64,000 nucleotides of DNA from Leptothrix sp. (in: b-proteobacteria) (GTDB lineage: Bacteria > Pseudomonadota > Gammaproteobacteria > Burkholderiales > Burkholderiaceae_C): positions 124,001 to 188,000 of the forward strand of contig PNKV01000001.1 of NCBI GenBank assembly GCA_013822685.1. Direction: 5' to 3'. Under the pieces are notes generated by a model, which worked only from the letters and a program-made list of their open reading frames with translations, was not told where the DNA came from and did not search any database. Positions 47,528 through 56,551 of this stretch are shown one piece after another (the first letter of the stretch is position 1; every line of letters begins with the position of its first letter). The position numbers and the translations under genes were made by a program.

Positions 47528-47890
47528 TCAGCCCCGCGCCTCATCAGCACTGGCCGGCCCTTGCACCGACACCGACACCGTGGCGGTGGCCGCCAGGCGA
47601 GGCGCCGCGGTGGCGTCGGCATCGCTGGCCCAGACCTCCAGGGCGTACCGACCAGGCACCGATTGTTTGAAAGCCAGGCCAACCGACATCCCAGGCGTCA
47701 CCGGGAGCAGGAACTTGGCCACGCCGACATTCAGCGAGACGATCTCCAGGCCCTCGGCCGTGGCCAGGCACTGCAAGGCCTCGTCCAGCAACACCACGCC
47801 GGGCACGATGGGGTGGCCCGGAAAGTGCCCCGCGAACGCCGGGTGATCCGGGGCGATGGACAAGGGCAACAAGGCAAGCTGGCTGGTCAT
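47528..47890 (-). CDS. ApeI-type small 3-hydroxyacyl dehydratase
   Basis: A 120-residue hotdog protein with HPAFAGHFPGHPIVPGVVLLDEAL, the FabZ/FabA active-site region. It is shorter than FabZ. It overlaps the ligase stop by four bases and is the second dehydratase in the cluster; in characterised aryl-polyene systems two such proteins cooperate in double-bond formation. Confidence 0.86.
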   Translation of the reverse strand: MTSQLALLPLSIAPDHPAFAGHFPGHPIVPGVVLLDEALQCLATAEGLEIVSLNVGVAKFLLPVTPGMSVGLAFKQSVPGRYALEVWASDADATAAPRLAATATVSVSVQGPASADEARG

Positions 47891-49335
47891 GGGGATGGGG
47901 CGGGTGACTGCGCACCTGATTCAAGGCGCCGGGCCAACTCGACGATGGCCGCGTGGGGTAACTTGCCGGTGGCATTGCGCGGCAGGTGGTCGACAAAATA
48001 CAAGGGGCGCGGCATGAAGGCAGGGTCGATGCGCTGGCGCAAGGCCGTCGTCAGCTGGGCAGCGCTGAGCATGGGCGCCACCACCACGGCGGCCAGGCGC
48101 TTGACGCCATCCTGGTGGCCATCGCCCGCGCGCGCATCGGTCTCGGGCCAGATGAAAGCCCCGTCCACCACGCCCGCGATGGCATTGAGCTGCAGGTTCA
48201 AATAGCCCAGCGAGGTTCGCTTGCCCGCCACGTTCACCATGTCGGCCGAGCGGCCATGCAAGATGAAACGCGCCGCCAAACCATCGCGCGAGGTCAACGG
48301 TTCGCACATCTCGAGCACGTCGTTCAAGGCCATGGCCTCTTCCAGGTGCCCGCCATGGACAGAGACCTGGCCATCTTCTTGTTGCGTCATCTGCAGGCCC
48401 TCAAAGGCCAGCCACTGCACCGCTTGGGCACTGCGGCGCGTGGCCAGCTGCCCGGTTTCGGTGCTGCCATACACCTCGAGCAAAGGGCCGCCGCAACGTT
48501 GCTCAGCCTCCTTGGCCAATTGGGATGACAGGGGCGCGGTCGCGGACACGATCAAGTCCACAAGAGGCACCTGCTCAGACTCGGCCAACCAGGTGCGCAG
48601 GTGGAACGGCGTGGTCACCAGCACCTTGGGCGACGGCAAAGCGGCCAAGGTGGCAGACACATCAGCGGGATAAAAGGGACGCTCGGCCACCATGGCCGCG
48701 CCGCTTTGCCAGGCCACCAGCACCGTCGACTCCAGGCCATACATGTGCTGCGGCGGCACCGTGCCCACCAGGCTGTGGCCCGATTGGGCCGACAAGCCCA
48801 GACGCCGAGCCTCTGCCCGCACATTGCGCACCAGCGAACCCCAGCGCTTGACATGCTCCGTAGGACGGCCCGTGGACCCGGAGGTGAAGACGCAGGCGAT
48901 AACCTGCTGGGCCGGGATCTGGGGAACGGCCAAGGGCACTTGCCCGGCAGGGGCCCAATCGCCGGAACGCCGCGGATAAATGGCTTGCGGCAAATCCAAG
49001 GTCGCCACGACCTGCTCGCTCAGGCCATAGACCTGCGGGTAGGCGTCCAGCATTTGCCGCACCATCTCAGGGTTGTGCGAGGGCGGCAACAAGCTGACTT
49101 GCCCACGGGTGATGGCCGCGGCCAGCCCCACGGCAAAGTGGTAGCGGTCGGTGCAGGCGTTCAGCACATGGGATCGGTCGGGCAGGCTCGAAGCCACACG
49201 CGCCACATCGTCCAGAAACTCGGCCACCAAGATGGCCCGTCCCTGCCGATAGGAAAAGACCGAGTCCATCGACGCGTGAACCAACAAGGGAAGCAGGTGC
49301 AGCACGGTGCCGTCCGGCAGATCAGCGTGGTTCAT
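47887..49335 (-). CDS. AMP-dependent aryl/acyl ligase (XanA2/ApeH-like)
   Basis: A 482-residue adenylating enzyme. The phosphate loop FTSGSTGRPTEHVKRW (about residues 150-165), the adenine motif EVYGSTETGQ and the C-terminal LPRNATGKLP lysine loop are clear. It is expected to activate the hydroxybenzoate starter and load it on the nearby ACP. Fatty-acid activation is the alternative. It overlaps the membrane-protein gene by 14 bases. Confidence 0.88.
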   Translation of the reverse strand: MNHADLPDGTVLHLLPLLVHASMDSVFSYRQGRAILVAEFLDDVARVASSLPDRSHVLNACTDRYHFAVGLAAAITRGQVSLLPPSHNPEMVRQMLDAYPQVYGLSEQVVATLDLPQAIYPRRSGDWAPAGQVPLAVPQIPAQQVIACVFTSGSTGRPTEHVKRWGSLVRNVRAEARRLGLSAQSGHSLVGTVPPQHMYGLESTVLVAWQSGAAMVAERPFYPADVSATLAALPSPKVLVTTPFHLRTWLAESEQVPLVDLIVSATAPLSSQLAKEAEQRCGGPLLEVYGSTETGQLATRRSAQAVQWLAFEGLQMTQQEDGQVSVHGGHLEEAMALNDVLEMCEPLTSRDGLAARFILHGRSADMVNVAGKRTSLGYLNLQLNAIAGVVDGAFIWPETDARAGDGHQDGVKRLAAVVVAPMLSAAQLTTALRQRIDPAFMPRPLYFVDHLPRNATGKLPHAAIVELARRLESGAQSPAPSP

Positions 49336-50014
49336 GGGGCGTTTGAACGGGCTTGGCCTCAGGCCAGCCGTGGCGAAACATCTGCAAACTGCCCAGGATG
49401 GAGCTGTGCCGGATGTTGCGCAGCTTGTAGCGGCGGACCGCGTACTCCCCGGCGAACATCAAGCCCACCAGCGGGCTGTTGACCAGATTGGAGAAAGTGG
49501 ACCAGGTCTCAACCGAGGCCAGCCCATACAAACCGGCCGACACCGAAGCCACGGCGGCAAAAAACAGCGCCCAGGCCGCGGTGGCGCCCCGTGTGAAGGT
49601 CAACACCTCGGGCGGCATGTCGCCTTGGCGCATGACGCGAGCAAACCGCGTGATCAGCGGCTCACGCCCGCCCAGCAGGGTGTGGCCAAACATCCAGCAC
49701 AGCGCCAGGTTCGTGCAGATGTGCTGAATGACATACAGCAAATTCAAATCGCCCTGCCACTTGGGCAGGCCCCAGGCCAGCAATCCCAGCAATGGCGCCA
49801 CCACGCCTGCGGCGGCAGTGGTGCCCCAGCGGGTGGCCAATGCTGAAAACAGCATGGCCAAAACAGGAACGAAGTAAAGCCAGGGCGCCCAAGGTGACCG
49901 GTGCACCGTGGCAAAGTGGCAAGCAAGCAGGTAGGCGGCCAAAAGCGCCAATGCACCTGCGGCGCCAGACAAGGCCAGCCACACAGAGGGCACGCCAGGC
50001 GAGGTGGACTTCAT
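49322..50014 (-). CDS. polytopic membrane protein of aryl-polyene clusters (COG4648-like)
   Basis: A 230-residue protein with about six hydrophobic segments (AGALALLAAYLLACHFA, LYFVPVLAMLFSAL, AGVVAPLLGLLAWGL and others). It contains FAGEYAVRRYKLRNIRHSSI near the C-terminus, a motif typical of the small membrane protein next to the ligase in these clusters. Its biochemical role is unknown. It follows the ACP gene by 53 bases. Confidence 0.75.
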   Translation of the reverse strand: MKSTSPGVPSVWLALSGAAGALALLAAYLLACHFATVHRSPWAPWLYFVPVLAMLFSALATRWGTTAAAGVVAPLLGLLAWGLPKWQGDLNLLYVIQHICTNLALCWMFGHTLLGGREPLITRFARVMRQGDMPPEVLTFTRGATAAWALFFAAVASVSAGLYGLASVETWSTFSNLVNSPLVGLMFAGEYAVRRYKLRNIRHSSILGSLQMFRHGWPEAKPVQTPHEPR

Positions 50015-50067
50015 GGCCGTGAGCGTTTGAACTGCAAAAACCCGAACCGGTTGAGGGCCGGGCTTGA

Positions 50068-50400
50068 TTATTTGGTGCGATGCGCGCTGACGTGCTGGGC
50101 CAGGCTGCGCAGCGAGCTGAAGATCTGCACATTGCGCTCATCGTCGGAACGCAATTGGAATCCGTATTTTTTGGACACCACCAGCGCGATTTCCAGAATG
50201 TCGATCGAATCCAGACCCAGGCCGTCGCCATAGATGGGACCCTGAGGATCGACCTCGGCCGCCGTCAGGTCCAGGTTCAGCGACTGGATGATCAACTCAG
50301 TCAGCTCCGACTCCAGCACTGGATCAACAGGGGCTGCCCCCGAGGTTGACGGGGTGGAAACTGCGCCTTCGGTGGCCGGGTTTTGCGCTGAAATCTGCAT
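50068..50400 (-). CDS. acyl carrier protein (XanC/ApeE-like)
   Basis: A 110-residue carrier protein. The 4'-phosphopantetheine site is GLGLDSIDILEIAL with Ser near residue 65, in an acidic helical core (LIIQSLNLDL, GPIYGDGLG). A Ser/Thr/Ala-rich N-terminal extension of about 35 residues precedes the core. The ATG at 50400 is used; a TTG at 50418 is unlikely. It is the first gene of the 18-kb minus arm and the only ACP seen; no phosphopantetheinyl transferase gene is in the window. Confidence 0.9.
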   Translation of the reverse strand: MQISAQNPATEGAVSTPSTSGAAPVDPVLESELTELIIQSLNLDLTAAEVDPQGPIYGDGLGLDSIDILEIALVVSKKYGFQLRSDDERNVQIFSSLRSLAQHVSAHRTK

Positions 50401-50481
50401 GGACGTGTTTGAAAACAAGGGAAAGGCGCCGCCCCGGCCGCGTTGGGCGGGGGCTCCCTGGATGATAAGCGAGATCAGGTT

Positions 50482-51261
50482 TCAGCAGGTGCCCCCGCTT
50501 GGGTGGTCTGGCGCCAACTTGTCCACAGCATCGGTGATCAATCCATCCAGCCCATCGGCCCACAAGGCTTGGGCGCGCCCAGCGTCGTTGACGGTGTAGG
50601 TCAGCATTTTCAGACCGGCTGCGTGGGCTTGGGCAATGTTCTCGCTGTTCAGATGGGGGTGGTGCAGCACCACCGCAACACAGCCCAGGCCCAGCGCCTC
50701 GTTCAGCCAGCCTGGCCGGGGTTCTTCCAGCAACAGCGCCCTGGGCAGGCTTGAGTTTGCCTGCTGGGCCGCCCGCAGTGCCTCCACGCTGAAGGAGCTC
50801 AGCAAGGGCAGCACCGCCTGGCCGGCCAACCAACGGGCCGCTTCGCGCGCCACCACCGCCCCGGTCAGGGCCTCTTGCCCGGGTGACGGCTTGATTTCAA
50901 GATTGACCATCAAGTCATTGGCTTGAAGCCACCGCGCCAGGGCTTCCAGCCTGAGCAAGGGCTCCCCCGCAAAAGTTGGGCTGTGCCAGCTGCCGGCGTC
51001 CAGCCTGGACAATTCGTCCCAGCGAAGCCCGCCTGCGGCGCCCAACCCGGACGTGGTCCGGTTCAAATCCGAGTCGTGCAGCAGAAAAGGCTCGCCATCG
51101 GCGCTGAGCTTGACATCGCACTCGAACATGCGAAACCCGTGCGCGGCGCCCAGGCGGAACGCCGCCAGGGTGTTTTCAGGGGCCAATTTGCCGGCGCCCC
51201 GGTGAGCGATCCAGCGTGGATAAGGCCAGGGCGTCAACAGCGTCTTCGGGATTGGATTCAT
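50482..51261 (-). CDS. ugpQ: glycerophosphodiester phosphodiesterase
   Basis: A 259-residue cytosolic GDPD enzyme (no signal peptide) that hydrolyses glycerophosphodiesters to glycerol-3-phosphate and alcohol. The catalytic IAHRGAGKLAPENT (His-Arg, Glu), ECDVKLSADGEPFLLHDSDLNRTT and NLEIKP motifs are intact. The start at 51261 (MNPIPKTLL) is chosen; the longer frame to 51291 adds unrelated residues. It lies 81 bases upstream of the ACP gene on the same strand, so it may share transcription with the pigment arm. Confidence 0.93.
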   Translation of the reverse strand: MNPIPKTLLTPWPYPRWIAHRGAGKLAPENTLAAFRLGAAHGFRMFECDVKLSADGEPFLLHDSDLNRTTSGLGAAGGLRWDELSRLDAGSWHSPTFAGEPLLRLEALARWLQANDLMVNLEIKPSPGQEALTGAVVAREAARWLAGQAVLPLLSSFSVEALRAAQQANSSLPRALLLEEPRPGWLNEALGLGCVAVVLHHPHLNSENIAQAHAAGLKMLTYTVNDAGRAQALWADGLDGLITDAVDKLAPDHPSGGTC

Positions 51262-51412
51262 AACGCCACAGCATAGCGGCCCCGCGAGCAAGCCCGGTCC
51301 GGGAGATCACCCGCTGCGGTAACATCCCCCCTCAGGCGCGAAAACCGTCCGCACCCTGCTTTTCGCACCCATTGCCGCCGTTTTTTACCCCGGCCGCGCC
51401 TGGCGCCTCGAC

Positions 51413-54400
51413 ATGAACGCACCGCTCCCGCTGACCCAAATACCCAACAATGCTGCCGAGGCTCACGCCGACGGCGCGCCGCGCTTGCGCGAAATTCCCT
51501 ACAACTACACCTCGTTTTCCGACCGCGAAATCGTGCAGCGTCTGCTGGGCCTGCGCGCCTGGGAGCTGCTGAGCCAACTGCGCACCGAGCGCCAGACCGG
51601 CCGATCCGCCCGCATGCTCTACGAGGTGCTGGGCGACATCTGGGTGGTGCAACGCAATCCCTACCTGCAAGATGATTTGCTGGACAACCCCAAGCGCCGC
51701 GCGCAGCTGATCGACGCCCTGCACCACCGCCTGAGCGAGATCGACAAGCGCCGCACACCGTCCAGCAACCCGGCCGACGCCACGCGCGACACGCTGGTGG
51801 GCGAACTGCTGGTGGCCGCCCGCGCCTGCATCGACCGCTTCGCGCTGAACTTCAAGCACGTGTACGACCTGCGCCAACGCGCCCGCAAGACGCTGGGCAA
51901 GGTCACCGCCGGCGACAACATCAAGTTCGATGGCCTGAGCCGCGTCTCGCACGTCACCGACGCCACCGACTGGCGCGTCGAATACCCCTTCGTCGTGCTG
52001 ACGCCCGACACCGAAGAGGAAATGGCCGCCCTGGTCAAGGGCTGCGTCGAGCTGTCGCTGACCATCATCCCGCGCGGAGGCGGCACCGGCTACACCGGCG
52101 GCGCCGTGCCTTTGACGTGGCGCAGCGCGGTCATCAACACAGAGAAGTTGGAGCAGATGACCGAGGTCGAGATGGTCAGCCTGCCCGGCGTCGACCATCC
52201 CGTGGCCACCGTCTGGACAGGCGCTGGCGTGGTCACGCAACGCGTGGCCGATGCGGCCGAACGCTCAGGCTTTGTGTTCGCGGTGGACCCGACTTCGGCT
52301 GAGGCCTCTTGCGTGGGCGGCAACATCGCCATGAACGCAGGCGGCAAGAAGGCCGTGCTGTGGGGCACCGCGCTGGACAACCTGGCCAGCTGGCGCATGG
52401 TCACGCCCGACGCCCAATGGCTGGAAGTCGTGCGCCTGAACCACAACCTGGGCAAGATCCACGACATCCCCATGGCCAGCTTCGAGCTGCGCTATTTCGA
52501 GGCCGATGGCAAGACGCCGATCCGCACCGAACGCCTGGACATCCCCGGCCGCACCTTCCGCAAGGAAGGCCTGGGCAAGGACGTCACCGACAAGTTCCTG
52601 GCCGGCCTGCCCGGCATCCAGAAGGAAGGCTGCGACGGCCTGATCACCAGCGCGCGTTGGGTCGTGCACCGCATGCCCGACCACGTGCGCACCGTGTGCC
52701 TTGAATTTTTCGGCAACCCCAAGGACGCCGTGCCCTCGATCGTCGAGATCAAGGACTTCATGTTCAAGGAGATGGCCCAACCTGGCGGCGCCATCCTGGC
52801 CGGGCTTGAGCACCTGGACGATCGCTACCTGCGCGCCGTGGGTTACGCCACCAAGAGCAAGCGCGGCGTGCTACCCAAGATGGTCCTGATCGGCGACATT
52901 GTTGGCGACGACGAGAACCGCGTGGCCTTGGCCACCAGTGAAGTCATCCGCTTTGCCAATGGCCGCAGCGGCGAAGGCTTCGTGGCCGTGAGCGCCGATG
53001 CCCGCAAAAAATTCTGGGCCGACCGCAAGCGCACCGCCGCCATCGCCAAGCACACCAATGCCTTCAAGGTGAATGAAGATGTGGTGATCCCGCTGCCGCG
53101 CATGGGCGAGTACACCCTGGGCATCGAGCGCATCAACATTGAGTTGAGCCTGCGCAACAAGCTGGCGTTGGTCGACAAGCTCAAGGCCTTCATGTCCAAC
53201 GGCCACCTGCCCTTGGGCAAGGTCGAGGACACCAGCGAACTGCCCAGCCCGGAGCAACTGGAAGAGCGCGTGCAACGTGCTCTGACGCTGCTGGACGAGA
53301 CCAAGGCCAAGTGGCAGTTCCTGCACGAGCGCATTGATGCGCCCTTGTCGCAAGTGGGCGATGAACTGGCCGCGCTGGGGTATGAGCAGCACCGCAACGG
53401 CACCTACGCACCGCAAGACGGCGACACGGTGTTCAACCTGTTGCAGACCTGGTCGATCCGCGTGAGCTGGAAGCGCGAATTGCGCGACGAGTTTGCCAAG
53501 ATCTTCAGCGGCTCGGCGATGGAGCCGATCCTGGCCGAGGCCAAGCGCATTCACAAAGAGGTGCTGCGTGGCCGCGTGTGGGCCGCCCTGCACATGCACG
53601 CCGGCGACGGCAATGTGCACACCAACCTGCCCGTCAACAGCGACAACTACGAGATGCTGCAGACGGCGCACGAAGCCGTGGCCCGCATCATGAAGCTGGC
53701 GCGTTCGCTGGACGGTGTGATCTCGGGTGAGCACGGCATCGGCATCACCAAGCTTGAATTTTTGAGCGATGCCGAGATGGCCGACTTCACGGCCTACAAG
53801 GCGCGCGTTGACCCGGAAGGCCGCTTCAACAAGGGCAAGCTGCTGCGCGGCGCCGCCCTCAAAGGCTTGGGCGACGACGTGCACAACGCCGACCTGAGCG
53901 AGGCCTACACGCCCAGCTTTGGCCTGATGGGGCACGAGTCCCTGATCATGCAGCAGTCGGACATTGGCGAGATCGCCACGTCCGTCAAGGATTGCCTGCG
54001 CTGCGGCAAGTGCAAACCGGTGTGCGCCACCCACGTGCCACGCGCCAACCTGCTCTACAGCCCGCGCAACAAGATCCTAGCGACCTCGTTGCTGGTCGAA
54101 GCCTTCTTGTACGAAGAACAGACGCGCCGTGGTGTGTCCATCAAGCACTGGGAAGAGTTCGAAGACGTGGCCGACCACTGCACGGTCTGCCACAAGTGCC
54201 TGTCGCCCTGCCCGGTCAACATCGACTTTGGCGATGTCTCGATGAACATGCGCAACCTGTTGCGCAAGATGGGCAAGAAGAGCTTCCGGCCGGGCAATGC
54301 CGCGGCCATGTTCATGCTCAACGCCACCAACCCCGAGACCATCAAGCTGGCCCGTTCGGCCATGGTGGGCGTGGGCATGAAGGCGCAGCGCGTGGCCAAC

Positions 54401-55402
54401 GACGTGATGAAGGTGGTGGCACGCAAGCAGACCAGCGCACCGCCCGCCTCGGTCGGCTCCGCACCCATCAAAGAGCAGATCATCCACTTCATCAACAAGA
54501 AGTTGCCCGGCGGCCTGCCCAAGAAAACCGCGCGCGCCCTGCTCGACATTGAAGACAAGGACTACGTCCCCATCATCCGCAACCCCAAGCAGGCGGCGGA
54601 CACGGAGGCGGTCTTCTACTTCCCGGGCTGTGGCTCGGAGCGCTTGTTCAGCCAGGTGGGCCTGGCCACGCAAGCCATGCTGTGGCATGCCGGCGTGCAG
54701 ACCGTGCTGCCCCCGGGCTACCTGTGCTGCGGTTATCCGCAACGCGGCTCCGGCCAGTTCGACAAGGCCGAGAAGATGATCACCGACAACCGGGTGCTCT
54801 TCCACCGCGTGGCCAACACGCTGAACTACCTGGACATCAAGACGGTGGTCGTGAGCTGCGGCACCTGCTACGACCAGCTGCAGGGCTACCAGTTCGACAA
54901 GATCTTCCCCGGCTGCCGCATCATCGACATCCACGAATACCTGCTGGAAAAGGGCATCACCCTGGCCGGCAAGGACGCCTACCTGTACCACGACCCGTGC
55001 CACAGCCCCATGAAGCTGCAGGAGCCCATGAAGACGGTGAAGGCGCTGGTGGGCAACAACGTGCTCGAATCCAAACGCTGCTGCGGCGAATCGGGCACGC
55101 TGGGTGTCACGCGCCCCGACATCTCCACGCAGATCCGCTTCCGCAAGGAAGAAGAGATCCTCAAGGGCGAAGCGCAACTGCGTGCTGAGGGCAAGGTCGG
55201 CGCCAAAGAGAACGTCAAGATCCTGACCTCGTGCCCCAGCTGCCTGCAAGGCCTGAGCCGCTACGAGGACGACCTGCAGAACGGCCTGCTTGAGGCCGAC
55301 TACATCGTGGTCGAGATGGCGCGCCAGATCCTGGGTGAGAACTGGATGCCGGACTACGTCAAGCGCGCCAACGATGGCGGCATCGAGCGGGTGCTGGTCT
55401 GA
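51413..55402 (+). CDS. fused FAD-linked oxidase / 4Fe-4S / CCG-domain oxidoreductase
   Basis: A 1329-residue enzyme that joins GlcD-like and GlcF-like parts. After about 190 N-terminal residues (DUF3683-type) an FAD-binding oxidase domain has [17 protein letters not shown] and [19 protein letters not shown] (about 220-315). The oxidase C-terminal region contains [17 protein letters not shown] and [11 protein letters not shown] (about 725-780). Two 4Fe-4S motifs follow, [11 protein letters not shown] (about 862) and [11 protein letters not shown] (about 926), and then two CCG cysteine-rich domains ([39 protein letters not shown]). It probably oxidises a 2-hydroxy acid such as D-lactate and passes electrons to the quinone pool; the substrate is inference. 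Confidence 0.92.
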   Translation: MNAPLPLTQIPNNAAEAHADGAPRLREIPYNYTSFSDREIVQRLLGLRAWELLSQLRTERQTGRSARMLYEVLGDIWVVQRNPYLQDDLLDNPKRRAQLIDALHHRLSEIDKRRTPSSNPADATRDTLVGELLVAARACIDRFALNFKHVYDLRQRARKTLGKVTAGDNIKFDGLSRVSHVTDATDWRVEYPFVVLTPDTEEEMAALVKGCVELSLTIIPRGGGTGYTGGAVPLTWRSAVINTEKLEQMTEVEMVSLPGVDHPVATVWTGAGVVTQRVADAAERSGFVFAVDPTSAEASCVGGNIAMNAGGKKAVLWGTALDNLASWRMVTPDAQWLEVVRLNHNLGKIHDIPMASFELRYFEADGKTPIRTERLDIPGRTFRKEGLGKDVTDKFLAGLPGIQKEGCDGLITSARWVVHRMPDHVRTVCLEFFGNPKDAVPSIVEIKDFMFKEMAQPGGAILAGLEHLDDRYLRAVGYATKSKRGVLPKMVLIGDIVGDDENRVALATSEVIRFANGRSGEGFVAVSADARKKFWADRKRTAAIAKHTNAFKVNEDVVIPLPRMGEYTLGIERINIELSLRNKLALVDKLKAFMSNGHLPLGKVEDTSELPSPEQLEERVQRALTLLDETKAKWQFLHERIDAPLSQVGDELAALGYEQHRNGTYAPQDGDTVFNLLQTWSIRVSWKRELRDEFAKIFSGSAMEPILAEAKRIHKEVLRGRVWAALHMHAGDGNVHTNLPVNSDNYEMLQTAHEAVARIMKLARSLDGVISGEHGIGITKLEFLSDAEMADFTAYKARVDPEGRFNKGKLLRGAALKGLGDDVHNADLSEAYTPSFGLMGHESLIMQQSDIGEIATSVKDCLRCGKCKPVCATHVPRANLLYSPRNKILATSLLVEAFLYEEQTRRGVSIKHWEEFEDVADHCTVCHKCLSPCPVNIDFGDVSMNMRNLLRKMGKKSFRPGNAAAMFMLNATNPETIKLARSAMVGVGMKAQRVANDVMKVVARKQTSAPPASVGSAPIKEQIIHFINKKLPGGLPKKTARALLDIEDKDYVPIIRNPKQAADTEAVFYFPGCGSERLFSQVGLATQAMLWHAGVQTVLPPGYLCCGYPQRGSGQFDKAEKMITDNRVLFHRVANTLNYLDIKTVVVSCGTCYDQLQGYQFDKIFPGCRIIDIHEYLLEKGITLAGKDAYLYHDPCHSPMKLQEPMKTVKALVGNNVLESKRCCGESGTLGVTRPDISTQIRFRKEEEILKGEAQLRAEGKVGAKENVKILTSCPSCLQGLSRYEDDLQNGLLEADYIVVEMARQILGENWMPDYVKRANDGGIERVLV

Positions 55403-55403
55403 C

Positions 55404-55847
55404 ATGGGGCAGTTGGACATCACGCGCCAGCCCGGCTGCGAGTTGTGTGTCACTGATGGGGGCTTCCTCGTCGTGCGCACGCCCAAGCTGCGCGTGATCC
55501 GTGTTCTGGATGCCGACTACCCCGGCTTTTACCGTGTGATCTGGAACGACCACGCGATGGAATTCACGGACCTGCCCACGGCCGACCGCGTCTATTTGAT
55601 GGAGGTCTTGGCCAAGGTGGAATCATTGGTGCGTGAGCATCTGCAGCCCAGCAAGGTGAACCTGGCCAGCCTGGGCAATGTGGTGCCTCATCTGCACTGG
55701 CATGTCATTGCGCGCTTTGTCGATGACAAGCACTTCCCTCAGCCCATCTGGGGCTCGGCGCAACGCGACGTGCCGGATGAGCGCTGGGGCGGCATCAAAG
55801 CCGAATTGCCACTGCTCGACACGGCCATCCAGGCTGCCCTGAGCTGA
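55404..55847 (+). CDS. HIT-family hydrolase
   Basis: A 147-residue histidine-triad protein; the nucleotide-phosphate active site is HLHWHVIARF near residue 100, fitting H-x-H-x-H. An N-terminal CELC pair may bind metal. It starts one base after the oxidoreductase stop and is probably cotranscribed with it. Substrate (dinucleoside polyphosphate or nucleoside phosphoramidate) is not predictable. Confidence 0.93.
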   Translation: MGQLDITRQPGCELCVTDGGFLVVRTPKLRVIRVLDADYPGFYRVIWNDHAMEFTDLPTADRVYLMEVLAKVESLVREHLQPSKVNLASLGNVVPHLHWHVIARFVDDKHFPQPIWGSAQRDVPDERWGGIKAELPLLDTAIQAALS

Positions 55848-55855
55848 AGGCCGCA

Positions 55856-56440
55856 TCACTTGCGGATGTGGTCCAGCGCGTTGGGAAAGGGATGGTTCAA
55901 GGCCACGGCCAAGGCTTCATATTGCGAGGCCACGGCGGGTTGATTCTGCTGGCGGAAATACACCGCCAAATCATAGGCGGCCTGGTCATTGCCCAACACG
56001 GCTGCATATTGCAACCAGCCCAGCGCCAGGCGCTCGTCCTTGGCAGCGCCACGCTCACCACGCTGGTGGGCTTGCGACATGCGCATGGCCGCCACATGAT
56101 CGCCCAAAGCGGCCTGGTGGCTGTCTTGCGCCAACTGCGGCGTTGACGCGGCCACCACGAAGGCGCGGCGGTATAGGCGCACGTCGGTGCGGGCCAGCAC
56201 AAGCTGCGGCTTGGCAGCTTGCTCTTTCAGACGGCGCGCCGTTGCCGCCCCTGAAGACTGCGGATAGCGTTCAAGGTAGGTGGCGGCCAGCTGGGCGATG
56301 TCGGCGGGCCAGGTGGCCTCAAGCATGGCCTGGCCCAAGGCCTGCTCCGACTCGGCGGGCTGAAAGGGCGCGGAGGCGGCCATGGCCTGGCTGCACCACA
56401 ACACCAGCCCCAAGGCACCCATCGACATCATCTTGACCAT
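55856..56440 (-). CDS. exported Sel1-like repeat protein of unknown function
   Basis: A 194-residue protein. The start at 56440 has GAGGTG upstream and begins a signal peptide (MGALGLVLWCSQAMAASA). A helical body follows with Sel1/TPR-like repeats: RLALGWLQYAAVLGNDQAAYDLAVYF near residues 140-165. Such repeats bind other proteins. It converges on the HIT gene with 8 bases between the stops; no partner is evident. Confidence 0.7.
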   Translation of the reverse strand: MVKMMSMGALGLVLWCSQAMAASAPFQPAESEQALGQAMLEATWPADIAQLAATYLERYPQSSGAATARRLKEQAAKPQLVLARTDVRLYRRAFVVAASTPQLAQDSHQAALGDHVAAMRMSQAHQRGERGAAKDERLALGWLQYAAVLGNDQAAYDLAVYFRQQNQPAVASQYEALAVALNHPFPNALDHIRK

Positions 56441-56551
56441 GCCACACCTCATCACCATCGTCTGGTTGCCAGTGTTGCAGGACACCCTGTAAGCAGGGGT
56501 GAGGCCGGCGGCACTAATACCGCATCCAGCCAGGGCGTGATGACCGCTCGC

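Noticed and set aside
54077-55486. 469-codon minus-strand open frame opposite the FAD/Fe-S oxidoreductase
   Set aside because: Overlaps the Cys-rich domains whose motifs prove the plus-strand frame; composition is typical of an antisense shadow. The 387-codon frame at 52871-54034 is rejected on the same grounds.
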